NCBI GenBank assembly: GCA_963768085.1
Contig: CAVYGO010000005.1
Coordinates: forward strand, 1-64,000
Direction: 5' to 3'
DNA from: Pukyongia sp963768085
GTDB lineage: Bacteria > Bacteroidota > Bacteroidia > Flavobacteriales > Flavobacteriaceae
Length of the DNA stretch: 64,000 nt
The notes beneath the pieces were generated by a model. The model saw only the letters and a list, made by a program, of their open reading frames with translations. It was not told where the DNA came from and did not search any database. Both the position numbers and the translations under genes were made by a program. Positions 9,941 to 18,223 of the stretch are shown here, one piece after another; positions within the stretch are counted from its first letter, which is position 1, and each line of letters opens with the position of its first letter.

Positions 9941-10756
9941 ATGCATATCTTAAGGTTTATAGATGAGAAGGGTCAGGCCGGTTACGGCCATAATTATAGT
10001 GAGGGCAAAGCGTTGCGGCTGGCAGGCGATTTATTCTCCGGCCTGGAGGAGACAGGTCAAAATGTCAAAGTCAAAAAAATTCTGGCACCCCTGATGCCCT
10101 CTGCCATTTTAGCTATCGGGCTCAACTATCACCAGCATGCCGAGGAGACCGGATTAAAGATACCGAAATACCCGGTGCTGTTTATGAAAAATATCGGTTC
10201 GGTCACCAATCCGGGTGACCCGATCCTATTACACCCCTCATGCATGGAGCCGCCCGAAGTGGATTACGAGGTTGAACTGGCAGTGGTCATCGGCAAAACT
10301 GCAAAAGACGTGTCCGTCGCTGAAGCCCTTGATTATGTGCTCGGATACACGGTCGCCAACGATGTTTCCGCCAGGCGGTGGCAGGGAGGACGGGGATCGG
10401 GCCAATGGGTGCACGGCAAGAGTTTTGACACCTTCTGCCCCCTGGGACCCGAGCTGGTGACGACGGATGAGCTCAGCGACCCCCAGAATCTCCGTTTGAC
10501 TTGCGTTCTCAACGGCCAGGTCATGCAGGATGCCAATACATCCGATATGATTTTCCCGGTTGCCGAACTGATCTCTTTTCTCTCAACCGGCACAACGCTG
10601 CTTGCGGGCACGGTGATCCTCACCGGAACACCCAGTGGCGTGGGATTCACTCGCAAACCCCCCGTTTTTCTCATGCCCGGCGACACTGTTGACATGACCG
10701 TCGAAGGCATCGGAACCCTGAACAATCCCGTTGAACTTTATAAATTAGAAACTTAG
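9941..10756 (+). CDS. Fumarylacetoacetate hydrolase family protein
   Basis: The 271-residue protein has the FAH fold: an N-terminal small domain, then AIGLNYHQHAEE, the metal-ligand pair E110-x-E112 in VDYEVELAVVIG, D141 in ANDVSARRWQ, and GTPSGVGF near the C-terminus. Members hydrolyse C-C bonds or isomerise or decarboxylate oxo-acids in aromatic catabolism, or act as acylpyruvases. The exact substrate is not deducible. AAAGGAG lies upstream of the ATG. The gene converges with the GAF gene 100 bases downstream. Confidence 0.88.
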   Translation: MHILRFIDEKGQAGYGHNYSEGKALRLAGDLFSGLEETGQNVKVKKILAPLMPSAILAIGLNYHQHAEETGLKIPKYPVLFMKNIGSVTNPGDPILLHPSCMEPPEVDYEVELAVVIGKTAKDVSVAEALDYVLGYTVANDVSARRWQGGRGSGQWVHGKSFDTFCPLGPELVTTDELSDPQNLRLTCVLNGQVMQDANTSDMIFPVAELISFLSTGTTLLAGTVILTGTPSGVGFTRKPPVFLMPGDTVDMTVEGIGTLNNPVELYKLET

Positions 10757-10857
10757 GACGTTTTGATTTCCATTTCAGGATGACACACCCCAATTTAAAA
10801 CAGCATTCGTAAAGAAATACGAAGGTTTCCTTAAAAGATTTTAAAAATATATTGGAT

Positions 10858-11409
10858 CTACAGCGCCTGTGACTCACGCATGGTGGTTAGAACTTCGATA
10901 TAATCGCTTTGCCCTTTGTACAGCCGACTCATCTCTATGAGGATACCAGCGATTTGAGCCAGCGCCTGGATGAAATTGACATCATCCAGGGTAAATTCCC
11001 ACTTCTCCGCGGTATAGACCCGGATCGCGCCGATCGCTTCATCGCTAACCAGAATAGGTACTGAGAGGATGGAGGCAATTCCTTCAAGTTTAGCGGCTTC
11101 AGGGTATTGGATTCGGGGATCATCACTAACGTCATAAACCCCGACAGGGCCATCTTGAAGAGAATTGGCAATGGAGTGCAAAGCGCTTATCGGCCCCTTG
11201 TTCAAATACTCCGAACTTAATCCTGTTGAAGAAGCCACTTCCAATTCCTTTGATTGACGATTAATCAGAAACAATGCACATCCCTTAAAATCCAAGGTGG
11301 ATGTAATGCTTTCCACCGTCATTCTAATGATTTCTTCCGGATCCTTGGATTTGGAAAGGGATCGGGTAATCTTGATTAGCATTTCATAGTTGAGCTTCAA
11401 ATTTCTCAT
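10858..11409 (-). CDS. GAF domain protein
   Basis: The 183-residue single-domain protein has an N-terminal helix (LNYEMLIKITRSLS, DPEE), a GAF core (about 30-160) with GCALFLINR, DPRIQYP, SILSVPI and AIRVYT segments, then a C-terminal helix (YIEVLTTMRES). GAF domains bind small ligands or redox centres and dimerise through their terminal helices. No output domain is present, so it probably acts by protein contacts. The two terminal helices strongly resemble the whole of the 52-residue micro-ORF at 44674-44832. Confidence 0.85.
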   Translation of the reverse strand: MRNLKLNYEMLIKITRSLSKSKDPEEIIRMTVESITSTLDFKGCALFLINRQSKELEVASSTGLSSEYLNKGPISALHSIANSLQDGPVGVYDVSDDPRIQYPEAAKLEGIASILSVPILVSDEAIGAIRVYTAEKWEFTLDDVNFIQALAQIAGILIEMSRLYKGQSDYIEVLTTMRESQAL

Positions 11410-11645
11410 TTTATCCTCCTTGTTCCGGTATTTACAGGATTTATATCAAATGGAATTTAAGTGAAACGATTCAAATTCGGTAGCAATCAATCCAATGGGA
11501 TAGGAGAAAGCAACAACAGAAGCTCCGCTCGAGGAGAAGCTACCTGGCCGGATGGAAAGTCAGCAAACATCAAATATGTGTTATTGTTTCAAAATTGAAA
11601 AACATTGTCAAATAATTCTGTCATAAACGGCTGGCAGAGAAATAA

Positions 11646-12563
11646 TCATTGATTTTGGCAGTCTATATCCACCGAACATTCCCCACCATCCTCCGTCAGG
11701 ACCGTCATCTCTTGGTCTGCGGGCAGAAGGGATTGATCAAAGTACAAAACCGGTTGCGGGTCGAAACAGGCGTGGCGCACATAGTTTAAGATCTTATCTT
11801 CCCCTTTGATAAAAGAAAAACCGGCAGCATTTTTAACGACTAAAACCGGGACTTCTTTAATTCCTAAAATTGCCAGCATGAGACGATTCACTTCCGGGGA
11901 GTAAGAAGTGTTCAGTTCAAGGCCGTTGACTTTGAAGGTGTCTAATTTCTCGATGGGATTCAAATAAAAATTACAGCTGTTGCAGTTTTCCAAAGCATGA
12001 ATCACATTGATGCAATGAGTGCAATCCGAAGAAAAAATCAGAAAAATTTCTTTAGATGGCACGGCACAGGATTTTACACCGTAGCTTCCGCTTTCCAGAG
12101 AATTTATCTGGGAAGAAACGCGCACGGGCAGGAATGTCAAAAGGGAAAATGAAAATATAATGGCAATTAGGATGGTCACCCCGGATATCAGCTGTTTCCG
12201 GTCATATACAAGATTTAAAATGAAAACAAATAAAAAAATGATGATGCAATAGCTGCAGACAACGTGGGCGACAAATAGCTGATACGCCAGCAGCACACCT
12301 TCGGCCGCAAGACCCGCCAGAAGCAACAGTCCCGGAATATCGAAACCGCCTGAGGGCCTATTTTTAATAAACCGAAGTGACCAGTAGACAGATTGAAAAT
12401 ATAGCAGGCCTAAGATATTGAAATACAGGGGTGAGAGTGAAGTGAGCCGTTCAACAAGCTCGCATCCGCTGTTCGGGCAGATGGCCGTTCCGCTAACCAG
12501 AATGTAGATTATCTGAACTGCGATGACAAGGCTTGCACTTAAAGCTAATAATTGCATAATCAA
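11646..12563 (-). CDS. VKOR family protein fused to thioredoxin-like domain
   Basis: The 305-residue membrane protein has the vitamin K epoxide reductase four/five-helix bundle (about 1-145): the loop cysteine pair C29/C34 (CPNSGC) and the quinone-site pair C103-x2-C106 (CSYC). A thioredoxin-like domain follows (about 150-270) with C181-x2-C184 (DCTHC). Bacterial VKOR proteins reoxidise periplasmic disulfide-forming proteins and pass electrons to quinones; the fused domain would be the dedicated DsbA-like partner. A short Cys-containing tail (GECSVDIDC) follows. The location is the inner membrane with the redox domain on the periplasmic side. Confidence 0.85.
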   Translation of the reverse strand: MIMQLLALSASLVIAVQIIYILVSGTAICPNSGCELVERLTSLSPLYFNILGLLYFQSVYWSLRFIKNRPSGGFDIPGLLLLAGLAAEGVLLAYQLFVAHVVCSYCIIIFLFVFILNLVYDRKQLISGVTILIAIIFSFSLLTFLPVRVSSQINSLESGSYGVKSCAVPSKEIFLIFSSDCTHCINVIHALENCNSCNFYLNPIEKLDTFKVNGLELNTSYSPEVNRLMLAILGIKEVPVLVVKNAAGFSFIKGEDKILNYVRHACFDPQPVLYFDQSLLPADQEMTVLTEDGGECSVDIDCQNQ

Positions 12564-12656
12564 TTAATCTGGGGTAGCTCCGCAAGATGGTATCGGGATG
12601 CCTTCATAATTATTTTATCGATTTTTCTGGTTTGGCTGAATCGGGTTCAAACCATT

Positions 12657-14123
12657 CTATTTTAATGATTGCGATCTGATTTTGTCAAGCATGCATGAAT
12701 AGCGAACCAAAGCTGCCATAGCCCGGGACGCCCGTTCGGGAGACGGCAATACCGGAATGCCATATTGCAAAAGTTTTTGTATGGATAAGTCTTGATGGCT
12801 TTGAAAAGTAAAACCAACCAGCGGCTTTTGATGTTTTTGGATCAAGCCTGCCATCGTCCGGCTCTGATCGTCTAAAAGTTTCTCGGTTAAACGGGGAATC
12901 TCCTCCTCGGCGATGCCCATGCCTGTCATCGTGCGCCGGATACTTTGCCCGGGTGTCAAAAAATAGGCAAGCAAACCGTCGGTCTGCTCATCTCCAAGAA
13001 GTGCATCGGGGATCGCATCAAAAAAATCCAACGGGTTTTTGGAAAAGGTCACGTCGATGGGATTGTTCACACTGCCGGTGTGGGGCACCATGGGCGCGAT
13101 CTTCGCCAGGGTTTTTTCTGATAACGACGGTAACTCCAGTCCCGCCCGGCCGCATGCATCGGCCGCTGCCGCTCCGGGTCCGCCGGAGTGGGTCTGGACA
13201 ATTACTCGGTTGCCTGCGGGTCTTGGGCATGTACCCAAAACCCAGCAATAGTCAAAAAGCTCCGGGATGGAATGGGCCCGGATGACGCCGCTTTGCCGGA
13301 AGACACCCTCATAGAGTGCGTCCGGACCGGCCAGGGCTCCGGTATGGGAAAGACCGGCTCGTTTGCCGGCTTCCGATCCACCCACGTAAAAGGCCACAAT
13401 GGGTTTATGGGGAACAATAGACCGGGCAAGGTCGATAAATTCCCGGCCCCGCCGGATCGTTTCAACATAGAGTCCGATCACCCGGGTATGTGGACAGGCA
13501 GCCAGATACTTCAGGCAATCGACAATGTCCACATTGGCTTCGTTGCCCACACTGATCCCGCTGGAAAATCCGAGACCGAACCGGCTCAGATAGCCGAACA
13601 TCTGGGTGATGAGGCTGCCGCTCTGGGAAGCCAGACCGATGAATCCCTGCCGGCCTTCAAAGGGGAGAAATGTGACATTGTAATTATGATGAGGATTGGC
13701 AACACCTAAGCAGTTAGGCCCCAAAAAACGCATGCCGTATCGGTCGGCTATCATCACCAGTTTTTTTTCAAGCTCAACGCCTTTGCCACCGACTTCCTTA
13801 AAGCCACCGGACACAACGATGGCATGTTTGATGCCCTGTTTGCCGCAGTCTTCCATCGCCTCAGGCACGATGTGGGTGGGCAAGACCAGCACTGCCAGAT
13901 CGGGTACTTCCGGTAATTCCCGCACCCTCGGATAAGCTTTAAGATCTAGTACACGCGTCTCTTTCGGGTGGATCGGATAGATTTTGCCACCAAATCCTGA
14001 GGATAGGAGCGAATTCAGCTGATTGGTCCCCATGGCGGTGAAGCGGTTGGAAGCCCCGAAAAAAACGATGCTGTCTGGATTTATAATCGGATAAAGAGGG
14101 CTTTGGCGTATGGAATCCGGCAT
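12657..14123 (-). CDS. Acyl-CoA synthetase (ADP/GDP-forming) alpha-type subunit
   Basis: The 488-residue protein has a CoA-binding Rossmann domain (VFFGASNRFTAMG), two ligase-CoA domains, GLASQSGSL, and the phosphorylated histidine H260 in RAGLSHTGALAG. In this family acyl-CoA plus ADP and phosphate gives acid, ATP and CoA, an energy-saving step in anaerobic amino-acid or acid fermentation. The beta (ATP-grasp) subunit is usually fused or adjacent, but neither arrangement is seen here, so the partner must lie elsewhere. Confidence 0.85.
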   Translation of the reverse strand: MPDSIRQSPLYPIINPDSIVFFGASNRFTAMGTNQLNSLLSSGFGGKIYPIHPKETRVLDLKAYPRVRELPEVPDLAVLVLPTHIVPEAMEDCGKQGIKHAIVVSGGFKEVGGKGVELEKKLVMIADRYGMRFLGPNCLGVANPHHNYNVTFLPFEGRQGFIGLASQSGSLITQMFGYLSRFGLGFSSGISVGNEANVDIVDCLKYLAACPHTRVIGLYVETIRRGREFIDLARSIVPHKPIVAFYVGGSEAGKRAGLSHTGALAGPDALYEGVFRQSGVIRAHSIPELFDYCWVLGTCPRPAGNRVIVQTHSGGPGAAAADACGRAGLELPSLSEKTLAKIAPMVPHTGSVNNPIDVTFSKNPLDFFDAIPDALLGDEQTDGLLAYFLTPGQSIRRTMTGMGIAEEEIPRLTEKLLDDQSRTMAGLIQKHQKPLVGFTFQSHQDLSIQKLLQYGIPVLPSPERASRAMAALVRYSCMLDKIRSQSLK

Positions 14124-14492
14124 AATGTCCTTTTCCGAATCTTGTCGAATTCGAGTCTAAAAAAATGGTTTATTCTACCTAAACTGAGCGGTTCCGGGTT
14201 CAGGGTTCAAGGTTCAAAGGTTACGATGGATGGATTCTGCTCACAGTATTAATCAATAATTAAAATACCCGTCATACCCCATCGAGTGCATCGGAATTAT
14301 AACCAGATGAAGACATGATCCCTTTGATACGAGCTGCCTGGGTTTTTTCAACCCGGAACGTTGAACCCCTGGCCCAGACCTGGATCATATATGAATTCCC
14401 TTGATCTGACGGTCGCATCGGTTTGATGCCCTCTAAAAGTATTCAAAGGCAGTCGCGCCAGGGCAGGCCTGAACTGCTCAACCTAGGTTGTA
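14124..14492. other. Intergenic region with GGTTC repeat
   Basis: I see no gene here. It contains the GGTTC-type repeat (14190-14224) and a short TTCTACCTAAACTGAGC string (about 14172-14188) that also occurs, one base shorter, near 1563. The remainder shows no recognisable structure. Confidence 0.45.
14190..14224. repeat. GGTTC-type dispersed repeat
   Basis: Tandem-like GGTTC/GGTTCA units end in GGTTCAAAGGTTAC. The same unit, inverted, lies at 15254-15284, where the same flanking ATGGAT(A/T)CTGC follows on the other strand. Confidence 0.6.
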
Positions 14493-14849
14493 TTAATGAA
14501 TAAAAGTAAATTTGTCGTTATTTTTGCGGGTCAACTTGCCTTCTTCCTCTAAATACCTCAAATGCGAAATGGCTTCCCCGGTGGCAAACCATCTTTGGGC
14601 AACCGGGAACTGATCCCAGGAATCAGCCTTTATGTCCCAGGTCATGTGGGAAGCGACCTGAAAGGCATTCAGTGGCGCCTTTTCAAGGATTGTCAACACT
14701 TCGGTCAATCGATGAGCATGATGCTGTTTTAGCTCTGCGATTCTGGCCGCATGATCTCTTATGAGCCGCTAGGAGTTGAGATATTTTAAGGGGCTTTCCG
14801 GCAGTGGAATTTTCAGCTGAAACAGGTCGGGTAATATTTCTTTACACAT
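14493..14849 (-). pseudogene. Metallo-beta-lactamase-fold hydrolase with catalytic core deleted
   Basis: One minus-strand frame from the ATG at 14849 gives an N-terminus (MCKEILPDLFQL, IPLPESPLKYLNS) typical of MBL-fold hydrolases. An in-frame TAG (14769-14771) follows at once, and then the family's C-terminal part: RLIRDHAARIAEL and a winged-helix tail ending around WFATGEAISHLRYLEEEGK. About 200 residues with the whole metal-binding HxHxDH core are missing between the two halves. The downstream part is open on its own from 14708 (71 codons). The order and frame of both ends point to an internal deletion of a once complete gene. Confidence 0.75.
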
Positions 14850-14990
14850 GCTGGCTTACCTTGAATATTTGTTCGTAATAGTTCAGCCCCTAAGGCCCTA
14901 TGGAGTAACATCATATATCAAACCGGTTGAATCAGGCATCTTGCATTAGATGATTGACCTGTAAAAGTCAACCGTTGAAACAAATTTATA

Positions 14991-15251
14991 TTAATTCTGG
15001 AGGGATTTTCTGGCGACTTGCGCTTCACTGGATTCGGGGTATTTGTGACAGATCAATTGCATGCATTTGTTGCCCTTCAGCGCCATTCCATCCTGGCGGT
15101 AGGCCCGGGCAAGTCTTAGCAATGCCGTTGGAATCCCCGGAGACTCCGGCACTTTTTTCATCAGAAGGGTTAAAATGTTTACCGCATTGTCCAGATGCCC
15201 TGTGGCTGAAAACATCGCACTGAGTTGAAGATAAAGCTGGGCAGTATCCAT
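14991..15251 (-). CDS. Small TPR-like protein, possibly a truncated C-terminus
   Basis: The 86-residue helical protein has two TPR-type helix pairs: YLQLSAMFSATGHLDNAV, then PTALLRLARAYRQDG and SEAQVARKSL. Such units mediate protein contacts. The GGTTC-type repeat ends three bases before the ATG, no ribosome site is visible, and larger TPR proteins end with very similar sequence. It may therefore be the C-terminal remnant of a longer gene cut by the repeat. Confidence 0.5.
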   Translation of the reverse strand: MDTAQLYLQLSAMFSATGHLDNAVNILTLLMKKVPESPGIPTALLRLARAYRQDGMALKGNKCMQLICHKYPESSEAQVARKSLQN

Positions 15252-15253
15252 CA

Positions 15254-15284
15254 GTTGTAACCTTTGAACCCTGAACCTGGAACC
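15254..15284. repeat. GGTTC-type dispersed repeat (inverted copy)
   Basis: It reads on the minus strand as GGTTCCAGGTTCAGGGTTCA followed by AAGGTTACAAC. It shares 17 identical bases with 6497-6513 and is inverted relative to 14190-14224. Confidence 0.6.
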
Positions 15285-15380
15285 GATCAGTTAAGGAATA
15301 TATCGATAACGGACCATCAAACTTGAGACAATTTCACGGGTATTCTATCATTTTAAAACAGACAGAATACATTAATTTTT

Positions 15381-15403
15381 GGCATTTTAGATCACTTTAG
15401 GCA
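15381..15403. repeat. 23-bp dispersed repeat, copy 1
   Basis: A 23-base string starting GGCATTTTAGATCACTTTAG is identical at 23195-23217. It lies just beyond the citrate synthase stop, within an AT-rich stretch. Confidence 0.6.
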
Positions 15404-15430
15404 ATTTAGGCATTTATAACCTAAAGAAAC

Positions 15431-16708
15431 CTATCTTTCTTCAATGGGCACATATCGGTTTTCTTTCGGTCCCGTATAGATCTGGCGCGGACGGCTGAGT
15501 TTCCAGTTGGGATCATCGATACTTTCCTTCCATTGGGCGATCCATCCCGGAAGCCTGCCGATAGCGAACATCACGGTGAACATGTTGGTGGGAATTCCAA
15601 TGGTACGCAGTACAATCCCGCTGTAAAAGTCGACGTTCGGATACAAATTATGCTCAATGAAATAATCATCGTTTAAGGCAATCTGCTCAAGTTCAATGGC
15701 CGCATCCAGCAGCGGGTCTGTAATATTTAATTTTTCAAGCAGAGTATCGCACATCTTTTTCATGATTTTCATTCTGGGATCATAGGTCTTATATACCCGA
15801 TGGCCAAAACCCATCAGCCTGAACGAATCATTTTTATCCTTGGCCCGCTCAATCATTTGTTTCATATTTTTGTTTTCCACAATCTCAGTCAGCATTTCGA
15901 CGACGGCCTGGTTGGCCCCGCCATGCAGCGGTCCCCACAGGGCGGCAATACCGGCGGAAATCGCCGCATAAAGATTAACCCGGGCACTTCCAACCACCCG
16001 CACCGCGGATGTCGAACAGTTTTGCTCGTGGTCCGCATGCAAAATCCAGAAAACGTTCAAAGCTTTGACCACATCCGGATCTATCTCATAAGGCCGGACC
16101 GGAGTGGCAAACATCATGTTTAAAAAATTAGCGCAATAAGTCAGATCAGGTCGCGGATAGACGACCTTATGCCCTCTTGAAATCTTATAGGACATGGCGG
16201 CCAGGGTTCGCACTTTGGAAAGCAGCCGTGTCACGGTCATATTGATTTCTTCTTGCAAATTGTGCAGCTCCGGATAAAAGCTTCGTAATGCATTGACCAT
16301 GGATGAGAGGATACCCATAGGGTGGGATGAGCGCGGATAGCTCTCGTAAAAAGCGCGCATGTCTTCGTGAACTAGAGAATTATCATTGAGCAATACGGAA
16401 AAGTCCGTCAGATCCTTTTGCCTAGGCAATCTCCCGTGAATGAGAAGATAGGCAGTCTCTGCAAATGTCGACTTTTCGGCCAGTTGCTCAACCGGAATTC
16501 CCCGATATCTCAGAATACCCTTTTCGCCATCCATGAACGTAATGGAACTGGTACAGCTTCCGGTATTGGCAAATCCGGCATCAAGGGTTATCAGCCCGGT
16601 TTTTTGCCGTAGTTTTGAAATGTCGATGGCCTTTTCCTTTTCCGAACCCATAATTACCGGGAGCTGGTACTCTTTGTCGCCGTAGATCAATTTAACCGAT
16701 TCCGTCAT
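15431..16708 (-). CDS. gltA: Citrate synthase
   Basis: The 425-residue protein matches the hexameric GltA type in length and motifs: GxxxLRYRGIPVEQL near the start, catalytic histidines in GPLHGGANQAV and MGFGHRVYK, and the catalytic aspartate in PNVDFYSG. It condenses acetyl-CoA with oxaloacetate at the entry to the TCA cycle. A GGAGGAAAT site precedes the ATG. It stands alone on the minus strand with repeats on both sides. Confidence 0.95.
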   Translation of the reverse strand: MTESVKLIYGDKEYQLPVIMGSEKEKAIDISKLRQKTGLITLDAGFANTGSCTSSITFMDGEKGILRYRGIPVEQLAEKSTFAETAYLLIHGRLPRQKDLTDFSVLLNDNSLVHEDMRAFYESYPRSSHPMGILSSMVNALRSFYPELHNLQEEINMTVTRLLSKVRTLAAMSYKISRGHKVVYPRPDLTYCANFLNMMFATPVRPYEIDPDVVKALNVFWILHADHEQNCSTSAVRVVGSARVNLYAAISAGIAALWGPLHGGANQAVVEMLTEIVENKNMKQMIERAKDKNDSFRLMGFGHRVYKTYDPRMKIMKKMCDTLLEKLNITDPLLDAAIELEQIALNDDYFIEHNLYPNVDFYSGIVLRTIGIPTNMFTVMFAIGRLPGWIAQWKESIDDPNWKLSRPRQIYTGPKENRYVPIEER

Positions 16709-16785
16709 AATATTTCCTCCATAATGGTTCTTTGGCAGGTATAAATATCCGCCCTAATTATATCAATACGCAACGCAGGTCAAGC

Positions 16786-16869
16786 AATCAGCGACCATCA
16801 GCAGAGCTGGGGGTATGAGGAAGACCCCTGGAAGGGGCCGCAGCCACGCTCTGCTGGTGATCGCTGATT
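16786..16869. repeat. 84-nt palindromic element, copy A
   Basis: The ends form a 22-bp inverted repeat matching at 20 positions: AATCAGCGACCATCAGCAGA... against AATCAGCGATCACCAGCAGA... read on the other strand. The centre (GGGGGTATGAGGAAGACCCCTGG, AGGGGCC) can form an inner hairpin. Other copies lie at 29944-30014 (same orientation, degenerate 3' end) and 60495-60577 (opposite orientation). Confidence 0.8.
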
Positions 16870-17081
16870 TGTAAGCGCCTGAAATGGAATAATGCAACAT
16901 TGGGGGTAACCTATCTGTTTAACACTGGGGACATTATTGGAAATAGGTAATATAAAAAGCAGTTTACTTAGTACTTCAATTCGCATTTGCAGTGACAAAT
17001 ACGTCATCGCATTTACGAATCGATGGACTTCATCGGGGTACTATGATAGATATTTCAAAATTTGAAAAGCTCAGTTTAGCT

Positions 17082-17267
17082 AGTGCCCGTCCATAAATCG
17101 GTTAAAATCAGTTTGGGCACTCAGTCGTGTTTCCAATCCAGAAATGCGGATTTTTGTCCAAGATCAAGGAAATCAAGCGGTTGTGCGGAGACGTAGCTGG
17201 CTACGTCGCACAAACAAACGCGCCGATTGACGCCGAGATTGGGCAAAAAGACATTTGTGGATGGAAA
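17082..17267. repeat. Nested inverted-repeat element
   Basis: There are two structures. AGTGCCC (17082-17088) pairs with GGGCACT (17115-17121). A ~138-nt imperfect palindrome then runs from TTTCCAATCCAGAAATG (17130) to CATTTGTGGATGGAAA (17267). At its centre is a perfect GACGTAGC-TG-GCTACGTC hairpin (17190-17207), further flanked by TTGTGCG and CGCACAA. It sits directly upstream of the ribosome site of the next gene. It may be a small mobile element or a structured leader. Confidence 0.7.
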
Positions 17268-17290
17268 CTAGCGATCAATAAGGAGACCTC

Positions 17291-18223
17291 ATGTCCTTCA
17301 AAGAAAATCTATTAAAAAAAATCCAGATAAATATGCTTTCGCAAAAAATTCTGCAATCCATCGGACCCTCGAACAGCGGTCTCAAAATAGATAAAAATGC
17401 CATGCGAAGCCTATTGGAGATGAGCCCCTACCAGTATCAAAAAGAACGGGACCTCGATCTTTACATCGAAAGAACGGATGACAGGCAAAGCAACATCCTG
17501 GTGTTGGACAATGAGCTGCCCATTTACCAAACCACCATTGAAGACGTGGTAATGCGTAAAAGTCCCTATACCAAGGAAATGCTGAGCATCAGAAATATAA
17601 TTAAAATCTTAAAGGACTCGGACGTAAAGCTCAGCCGCAAAGAAGCGTCGCTTAAAATCGTTCAAAAAAAATGTATCGATCGTTTGGATCTTACCTATAA
17701 AGAAGCCGACATTACAGCGATTGCTCAAGAAGGTTCGGATTCCCTGAAAAATGGATACACCGAGGGCATTATTGAAAGCCTTTGTCTGCTTGCAGAATTG
17801 TTGGATTACCAGCCACCGCCAAAAGCGTTTCGAATTCCGCACTATGAAATCTTTGGCAGCGCCGGCGAGAAAGTCGGCGGAGAAATTTTGTACGGGCCGG
17901 CAGTGGCTTTAAGTCGTGTCGACAACTCCCTCAGGATGATAAAAGATCAAGTCAGTAGCCTGGACAAGACAAAAATAGAGTTCTTTCAGAAAATGGTGCA
18001 GGGGAAGGAAAAGGCCGCTGTCGAGGGAACCGAAGTCTTCCGCTATCTTACGGAAGAGGTTCTGGGTTCCGGGTTCAGAGGTTCAGGTTCTGGGTTAATC
18101 GAATCGCAGGCTCGAAGTTCTGATGGGAAACTTACAATGAGGACGATACGGTTTCTCATCCAGCGGCTGGCTAACCCTGACTCTGAACCCGGAACCGAAC
18201 TCTCTAAAGTCGATAAACGATAG
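17291..18223 (+). CDS. Hypothetical protein, C-terminus altered by repeat
   Basis: The 310-residue soluble, mainly helical protein matches no family I recognise. AAGGAG lies at the right distance before the ATG. Residues about 1-255 look like normal coding sequence. From about residue 257 the frame runs through a GGTTC-type repeat, giving a Gly/Ser-rich stretch (GSGFRGSGSG), and a second copy near 18183-18195 encodes part of the tail. The natural C-terminus may therefore have been replaced. It overlaps the end of the convergent PEP-binding gene by 20 bases, and a functional pairing is possible. Confidence 0.6.
   Translation: MSFKENLLKKIQINMLSQKILQSIGPSNSGLKIDKNAMRSLLEMSPYQYQKERDLDLYIERTDDRQSNILVLDNELPIYQTTIEDVVMRKSPYTKEMLSIRNIIKILKDSDVKLSRKEASLKIVQKKCIDRLDLTYKEADITAIAQEGSDSLKNGYTEGIIESLCLLAELLDYQPPPKAFRIPHYEIFGSAGEKVGGEILYGPAVALSRVDNSLRMIKDQVSSLDKTKIEFFQKMVQGKEKAAVEGTEVFRYLTEEVLGSGFRGSGSGLIESQARSSDGKLTMRTIRFLIQRLANPDSEPGTELSKVDKR
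18064..18096. repeat. GGTTC-type dispersed repeat inside a coding frame
   Basis: GGGTTCCGGGTTCAGAGG followed by further TTCAGG/TTCTGG units. It is translated in the upstream hypothetical gene as a Gly/Ser-rich segment. A shorter inverted unit (TGAACCCGGAACC) follows at 18183-18195. Confidence 0.55.

Larger units (their letters stand above)
16709..17290. other. Intergenic region with two structured repeats
   Basis: It holds the palindromic element at 16786-16869 and the nested inverted repeat at 17082-17267. Open frames across both (about 60-70 codons) are by-products of the repeats and show no protein features. The AAGGAG for the next gene lies right after the second element. Confidence 0.5.

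Noticed and set aside
14769..14771. TAG as a pyrrolysine or read-through codon in the MBL-like gene
   Set aside because: The sequence on both sides matches the two ends of the family with the ~200-residue core missing, so recoding would still not give an enzyme. Deletion explains it better.
17127..17315. 62-codon open frame before the 17291 gene
   Set aside because: It lies almost wholly in the nested palindrome and overlaps the start of the real gene.
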